Assembly: GCA_050260515.1 (NCBI GenBank)
Contig: JBLNCI010000044.1
Coordinates: 1 to 64,000, forward strand
DNA from: DATJIG01 sp050260515
Lineage (GTDB): Bacteria; Pseudomonadota; Alphaproteobacteria; SMXQ01
Reading direction: 5' to 3'
DNA: 64,000 bases
Of this stretch, positions 59,198 through 64,000 are shown piece by piece (positions within the stretch are counted from its first letter, which is position 1; each line of letters opens with the position of its first letter). Made by a program: the position numbers and the translations under genes. The notes under the pieces are model-generated. The model saw only the letters and a program-made list of their open reading frames with translations, searched no databases and was not told the DNA's origin.

Positions 59198-60945
59198 ACG
59201 CGAGACGCTCGTCGCTTCGCCGTCGCCGCCTCGTCAAGCGCCCAGTCGCCGTCCTTTTCGACGACGACAACCCCGTAGTCCTCGGCGGCGCGGGCGGGAC
59301 TGACGTAGCCCTCGTTGACGTCGGCGACGACCAGTGCCGGATCGCGGCGGAACGGGTCGCCGAAGCCGCCGCCGCCGGGGGTTTCGAGGCGGAACACGTC
59401 GTGCTCGCCGAGCGGGTAGTCGGAGTAGCGCGACGGCAGCTCGCGCTCCTGGTTGGTGCCGGGCTTCATGGTGAGCTTGCCGGGCTTGCCCGATTTGCCG
59501 CCGTGGACGCCGAGCGCCGGAATCACGTGCTTGGTCGAGCGGATGTTGAACCGCGCGTCGGACAGGTTCTCGTACTCGCGGTGGATACCGAGGCCGCCGC
59601 GGAACTCGCCGGGACCGCCCGAGTCCTTCACCAGATCGAAGCGTTTCACGCGGGTCGGGAACTCGCTCTCGATGATCTCGACCGGCGCGATCCGCGAGTT
59701 CGACTGGTGGGCGCAGGCGCCCGACAGCCCGTCCTTGTTGGGGCGCGCGCCCGTCCCGCCGCCGAAGATCTCGTACTGCACGTACCCTTTGCCGGCCCGG
59801 GTCGAGCGCCCGCCGATGATGATCGAGCGCGAACCGCAGCCGTCGCCGCGGGCGCGGCCGGGCACCATCTGCGCCATGGCGTCGAGGATCGCCTCGACCA
59901 CAGCGTGGACCGTCGGGTTGTAGGTGTTGAGCGAGGCCGGGAACCGCGGATTGAGCACGCTGCCCTCGCGCAGCACCACGTCGGCGACCTTGAGCAGTCC
60001 CGAGTTGATGTGAACGTGGGGATCGGTGAGGCAGATCAGGCAGTAGACGATCGATGCCTTGACCAACGGCGGCCGGATGTTGGCCGGGCCCTGGGTCTGG
60101 TCGGCGGACTGCGAGAAGTCGAACTTGATCCTGTCGCCCTGCTTCTCGACCACGACATGGATGCGGATCGGTTTGTCGAGGCTGATGCCGTCGTTGTCGA
60201 GCAGCCGCTCGGCCTCGTATCGGCCGTCCTGCCATCCCGCGATGTGCTCGCGCATCGATTCCTCGGAGACGCGCATGAGCTGGTCGAAGCAGGCGAGAAG
60301 CTGGTTCTGGCCGTACTTGCCCGACAGCTCCGCGACGCGCCGCTCGCCGAGGCGGTCGGAGCCGATCTGGCCGCGGATATCGCCCAGCACCAGCTCGGGG
60401 GTGCGCGAGTTGGCGGCAAGGATGCGTTCGACCTCCTCGTTCACCACGCCGGCGCGGATGTAGCGCACCGCCGGAAGATGAATGCCCTCGGCGAAGATCT
60501 CCTTCGCCAGCGCGAAGCAAGATCCCGGCACCGGACCGCCGATGTCGGACTTGTGGGCGATGGTGGCCGAGAAGCCGATGTGGCGCGCGTGATGGAAGAT
60601 CGGCGTGATCACCGCCATGTCGGGCGCGTGCGGGCTGCCGCCCTCGTAGGTGTGATTGATGAGGTACGCGTCGCCCTCCTGGAACGTGCCGCGGTAGCTC
60701 CGCAGCACCGCGGCGGCGCAGGCCGGGAACGCGCCGATGTGGAGCGGGAGCACGACGTGCTGCGCCACGACCTCGCCCTCGGCATTGAGGAGCGCGCACG
60801 AGGCGTCCTGTGACTCGCGGATGATCGTCGAGTAGCCGGTGCGGAACAGCGAGTTCTGCATCTCCTGGACGATCCCGGTGAGGCTCGCCTTGATCACCTG
60901 GAAGGTGACCGGATCGACGCCGCTCTGATCCATCTTCGTCGCCAT
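59194..60945 (-). CDS. hyuB: Hydantoinase B / oxoprolinase family protein
   Basis: A 583-residue HyuB-type subunit of an ATP-dependent hydantoinase, acetone carboxylase or 5-oxoprolinase-like enzyme. Family segments are DPVTFQVIKASLTGIVQEMQ, RTGYSTIIRESQDASCALL, HIGAFPACAAAVL, NHTYEGGSPHAPDM and RGDGCGSRSIIIGGRS, and the end SGGPGEFRGGLGIHREYE then LETPGGGGFGDP. The ATG at 60945 stands 1 nt past the hyuA stop codon. The reaction opens or carboxylates a small ring or ketone with ATP. Confidence 0.88.
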   Translation of the reverse strand: MATKMDQSGVDPVTFQVIKASLTGIVQEMQNSLFRTGYSTIIRESQDASCALLNAEGEVVAQHVVLPLHIGAFPACAAAVLRSYRGTFQEGDAYLINHTYEGGSPHAPDMAVITPIFHHARHIGFSATIAHKSDIGGPVPGSCFALAKEIFAEGIHLPAVRYIRAGVVNEEVERILAANSRTPELVLGDIRGQIGSDRLGERRVAELSGKYGQNQLLACFDQLMRVSEESMREHIAGWQDGRYEAERLLDNDGISLDKPIRIHVVVEKQGDRIKFDFSQSADQTQGPANIRPPLVKASIVYCLICLTDPHVHINSGLLKVADVVLREGSVLNPRFPASLNTYNPTVHAVVEAILDAMAQMVPGRARGDGCGSRSIIIGGRSTRAGKGYVQYEIFGGGTGARPNKDGLSGACAHQSNSRIAPVEIIESEFPTRVKRFDLVKDSGGPGEFRGGLGIHREYENLSDARFNIRSTKHVIPALGVHGGKSGKPGKLTMKPGTNQERELPSRYSDYPLGEHDVFRLETPGGGGFGDPFRRDPALVVADVNEGYVSPARAAEDYGVVVVEKDGDWALDEAATAKRRASRV

Positions 60946-60946
60946 G

Positions 60947-63010
60947 TCACGCCTCATCCGTCACGATGATGTTCTTCCACTCGTCGACGCGGGCGATCTG
61001 GCCGGGCGGAACGACGAGCGTCGCGTCGAGCTGCTCGACGATCGCCGGGCCCTTGATCGCATGTCCGACGTCGAGGCGTTCGCGCTGGTAGACCTCGGCC
61101 TTGACGTCGGCCCCGTCGAATCGCGCCGTCCGCGAGCCGAGATGCGCGTCCGAGAGCGGTCGGCCCTCGGGCTGGAACCGCGGCATCTTCACTTCGGGCA
61201 CCTGGCCGATGCCGGCGACCCGGTACGTCACCACCTCGACCGGCTCGTCGGGCGCCGCGTGGCCGAACAACTGCTTGTGCATGTCGTCGAACGCGCGGCG
61301 GATGGCGACCACGTCGGCATCCGCGAGCGAGCCGGACTTGACCGGCACCGTGATCTCGTAGCCCTGACCGGCATAACGCATGTCGAGACCGTATTGATAG
61401 CTGATCTGGCTTTCGGCGAAGCCCTCGTCAACCAGCTCGCGCCGGGCCTCCTTCGCGAGTTCGGCGAAATGCCCGCTCGCCTCGGAGCCCTTGAGGTCGG
61501 CGATGACCTTGAGCCGCGACAGCGCGTGGTCGTGCTTCACGTCGGCCTGCAACAGCCCGATCGCCGAGTTGACGCCGGGATACAGGGGCACGATCACGCC
61601 CTTCATGCCGAGATCGCGGGCCATCTGCGACGAATGCAACGGCCCCGCTCCGCCGAAGGCGACGAGCATGAAATCGCGGAGGTCGTAGCCGCGCATGGTG
61701 GAGATGGCCTTGATCGCCTCCTCCATCTTCACGTTGATGATGCGGACGATGCCTTCCGCCGCCGCGGCGGTCGACAGCCCCAGCGGCTTCGCCACCTTCT
61801 CGTCCACCGCGCGCACGGCCCTGGCGCGGTCGAGCCGCATGCGGCCGCCGAGGAAATTCGTCTCGGAGAAGTAGCCAAGCGCCATGTTGGCGTCGGTGAC
61901 GGTCGGCAGCTCGCCGCCGCGGCCGTAGCACGCCGGCCCCGGCACCGCGCCCGCCGAATCCGGCCCGACCTCGAGCATGCCCTGGGTCGTCACCCGGGCA
62001 ATGGTGCCGCCGCCGGCCGACACCGTGTTGATGTCCATCATCGGCAGCGCGATGACGCGGCCGTCGATCGAGACGCGGCTCGCGAACGACGGCTGCGCGT
62101 CCTTGATCAGCGCGACGTCGCAGGAGGTCCCGCCCATGTCGAAGGTGATGAGGTCGCGATGTCCCGTGTCGCGGGCCATCGTCACGCCCGCCGTCATGCC
62201 GCCGGCCGGACCGGACAGCACCGTCGCGACGGCCTTCTTCGCCGTCGACTCGAACGTCGAGGTGCCCCCGTTCGACTGCATGATGTAGCGCTTCTTCGAC
62301 TTCATGCCCGTGCCTTCGAGGCTGCGGGCGAGATTGGCGATATAGCGCTCGAGCACCGGCTGCAGGTAGGCGTTGATCACGGTCGTCGACAGACGGAAAT
62401 ACTCGCGGATCTGCGGCAGAACCTCGCAGGACAGCGAGACCGAGACCTCGGGCATCTCCTCCTTGAGGATGTCGCGGACGCGGCGCTCATGCTCGGGATG
62501 AAGGAACGAGAACAGCAGGCACACACCGACCGAGGTCACGTTCTTGGCTCGCAGGCGTCGGGCGGCGGCGCGGACGCTCGCCTCATCGAGCGGCGTCAGC
62601 ACGTTGCCCTGGAAATCGACGCGCTCCTTCACCTCCCAGGTGAGGCTCTGGGGCGCGAGCTTCGCCGGCTTCTCGTAGAACATGTCGAAGATGGTCGGAC
62701 CGTACGGGATCGACTGCTCGCCGACCTCGTAGATGCCGCGAAAACCCTCGGTGACGATCAGGCCGGTGCGCGCACCCTTGCCTTCGAGCAGCGCGTTCGT
62801 GCCGACCGTGGTGCCGTGGCAGAAGTACTCGATGTCGGTTGGCGCAATACCCTTCTCGAGCAGCGCCTGGACCCCGCCGAGGATCGCCTCCGATGGATCG
62901 TGCGGCGTCGAGGGCAGCTTGTGAATGGCGATGGAGCGGTTGGTCTCGTCGTAATAGACGACATCGGTGAAGGTGCCGCCGGTGTCGACGGTGATGCGGA
63001 ACTGTCCCAT
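60947..63010 (-). CDS. hyuA: Hydantoinase A / N-methylhydantoinase family protein
   Basis: A 687-residue HyuA-type ATPase subunit. The N-terminal Hydant_A_N domain shows DTGGTFTDVVYYDE, then ALLEKGIAPTDIEYFCHGTTVGTNALLEGKG (HGTTVGTNALLE). The central ATPase core has the phosphate loop DMGGTSCDVALI and the LSGPAGGMTAGV stretch. The C-terminal part has AFGGAGPLHSSQMARDLG. It forms the ATP-using half of the heteromer with the next gene's product. A TTT binding protein gene lies 85 bp upstream on the same strand, probably in the same operon. Confidence 0.9.
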   Translation of the reverse strand: MGQFRITVDTGGTFTDVVYYDETNRSIAIHKLPSTPHDPSEAILGGVQALLEKGIAPTDIEYFCHGTTVGTNALLEGKGARTGLIVTEGFRGIYEVGEQSIPYGPTIFDMFYEKPAKLAPQSLTWEVKERVDFQGNVLTPLDEASVRAAARRLRAKNVTSVGVCLLFSFLHPEHERRVRDILKEEMPEVSVSLSCEVLPQIREYFRLSTTVINAYLQPVLERYIANLARSLEGTGMKSKKRYIMQSNGGTSTFESTAKKAVATVLSGPAGGMTAGVTMARDTGHRDLITFDMGGTSCDVALIKDAQPSFASRVSIDGRVIALPMMDINTVSAGGGTIARVTTQGMLEVGPDSAGAVPGPACYGRGGELPTVTDANMALGYFSETNFLGGRMRLDRARAVRAVDEKVAKPLGLSTAAAAEGIVRIINVKMEEAIKAISTMRGYDLRDFMLVAFGGAGPLHSSQMARDLGMKGVIVPLYPGVNSAIGLLQADVKHDHALSRLKVIADLKGSEASGHFAELAKEARRELVDEGFAESQISYQYGLDMRYAGQGYEITVPVKSGSLADADVVAIRRAFDDMHKQLFGHAAPDEPVEVVTYRVAGIGQVPEVKMPRFQPEGRPLSDAHLGSRTARFDGADVKAEVYQRERLDVGHAIKGPAIVEQLDATLVVPPGQIARVDEWKNIIVTDEA

Positions 63011-63094
63011 TACGATCTCGGCTGAGTGGACTCGGCTGGGTGGACATTGCGCGAGGGGCGGCGCCGAGACGGCGCCGCCCCTCGCATATGGCGG

Positions 63095-64000
63095 CTACTT
63101 CCGCGCGGCGGCGGCGCGGGCGATGACGTCCTTCGGATACGAGTGCAGCTTCTGCAGGAGCGCGTCGACCTGTTCGCCGGTCGTCGGGTTCACCTCGAGC
63201 TGCGCCTTGGCGGTGTCGGCGAGGAATCCGGGATCCTTCATCGTATCGGCGAAAGCGCGCCGCAGCACCGCGAGCCGGCCCGCCGGCAGTCCGGGCGGCG
63301 CCATGAAGGGCCGTCCCATCGCCATGTTGGCGAAGGTCAGCTCGAGCACCTGCCGATCGGCCTCGTTCTTCGCATAATCGAGGACCAGCGGGATGTCCGG
63401 ATGCTGCGGGTGCTTGTGGATGCCCACCTGCACCAACGGGATGATCTGCTTGTTCACCAGCCAGTCGTTCTTGCGTGAGGTGATCGAGGACCAGTACCAG
63501 CCGCAGATGCCGTCGAGCTCGCCCTTCTCCATCGCCGCCCAGATCTCGTTCGTGCCGGGATAGCCGGAGACGAGCTTGAACTTGGTGCCGAGCACCGCAT
63601 TGAGCACCTTCGGAAACACGTACGGATCGCCGCCGGGGCCGGTGCCGCCGACGGTCATCTCCTTCTTGAAGGCATCGTCAAACGTCTTCACGGGGGAGGT
63701 GTGCCACGCCTGGCAGGTCGACACCTCGTCGTTGACGCCGCCGATCCAGCCGAACTTCACGGCATCGAACTGCGCGCCGTCGTTGCCGAACAGCGGTTCG
63801 AAGATGACGCCCTGCTCGACGATTCCGAAGTACGTCCCGTCCTTCGGCGCCACGTTGTAGATGTAGTTGGCGGCCTTCAGCGACCCGGCCCCGGGCATGT
63901 TCTGCGGCACCATCGTCGCGCCGCCGAGATGGCCGCCCATGTGCTTCGCGAGCAGCCGCGCGTAGAGGTCGTAACCGCCGCCGGTGCTGAACCCGATGAT
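63095..64000 (-). CDS. TTT/Bug-family periplasmic binding protein (5' end beyond window)
   Basis: A partial gene; 302 codons including the stop are visible, and the signal peptide lies past the right edge. At the edge the frame reads IIGFSTGGGYDLYARLLAKH, the family's second block. YNVAPKDGTYFGIVEQ, GEQVDALLQKLHSYPKDVIA and ELDGICGWYWSS also fit the family. It is the fourth TctC-like protein in this window and precedes hyuA, so it may deliver the substrate of that enzyme or of a transporter elsewhere. Confidence 0.85.
   Translation of the reverse strand: MIGFSTGGGYDLYARLLAKHMGGHLGGATMVPQNMPGAGSLKAANYIYNVAPKDGTYFGIVEQGVIFEPLFGNDGAQFDAVKFGWIGGVNDEVSTCQAWHTSPVKTFDDAFKKEMTVGGTGPGGDPYVFPKVLNAVLGTKFKLVSGYPGTNEIWAAMEKGELDGICGWYWSSITSRKNDWLVNKQIIPLVQVGIHKHPQHPDIPLVLDYAKNEADRQVLELTFANMAMGRPFMAPPGLPAGRLAVLRRAFADTMKDPGFLADTAKAQLEVNPTTGEQVDALLQKLHSYPKDVIARAAAARK

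Noticed and set aside
1..64000. CRISPR arrays, rRNA genes, complete tRNA genes and IS transposases
   Set aside because: I looked for regularly spaced repeats, conserved rRNA blocks, tRNA T-loop signatures and transposase motifs, and saw none.

Overview
The window is chromosomal DNA of high GC content and very high coding density. It looks alphaproteobacterial, probably Hyphomicrobiales-like. The signs are the DUF1285 / MoxR / DUF58 / DUF4159 block, the RibBX-type riboflavin protein, QueF and the other queuosine genes, orphan tripartite-tricarboxylate (TTT/Bug) binding proteins, and intergenic palindromes of the 'cgtcatgcccg...' and 'cccctcaccc...' kinds. No rRNA, complete tRNA or CRISPR array was seen. 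No species can be named from the sequence alone.

Layout. 1-786 is a repeat-rich gap. 0.8-6 kb holds a small lipoprotein, a membrane protein, a cupin, a secreted TPR-CHAT protein and an SGNH hydrolase. 6-15.6 kb is a housekeeping block: cca, a Nudix hydrolase and DUF1285 on the minus strand, facing a moxR-DUF58-DUF4159-amidotransferase-like operon on the plus strand. 15.6-24.7 kb carries a hybrid histidine kinase, an EEP nuclease, a thiamine-diphosphate enzyme, ribBX, a cytochrome c and a 19-cysteine Csp copper-storage protein. 23.8-28.6 kb is a catabolic operon with two alpha/beta hydrolases, two LLM flavin monooxygenase paralogues and a flavin reductase.

29.2-41.7 kb is accessory catabolism on the minus strand: two TauD/TfdA dioxygenases, three TTT binding proteins, an amidohydrolase, an SDR, two class II aldolases and a MarR regulator. 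A lower-GC insert at about 31.57-34.02 kb carries an XRE-ImmA/IrrE plus PIN (DUF4411) toxin-antitoxin-like pair. Beyond its left end lies a relic of an SDR 3' end. Three sites resembling the palindrome TTAGAATTCTAA lie upstream of tauD copy 1, of the five-gene tauD copy 2 operon, and of marR itself. They suggest one local regulon.

41.9-48.3 kb holds queG, queA, tgt and queF, with a histidine kinase and a small exported protein between queA and tgt. 48.9-53.4 kb has three small genes chained by ATGA overlaps, then a Tat-exported GMC dehydrogenase complex (subunit 3, flavoprotein, triheme cytochrome). 53.4-58 kb has a coiled-coil protein, queC coupled to a DedA-like and GT2 operon, and a divergent GT39 membrane transferase. 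58.0-59.2 kb is a TerC-family transporter with a structured leader that could hide its ribosome binding site. 59.2-64 kb is a hydantoinase-type hyuA/hyuB pair and a TTT binding protein cut by the window edge.
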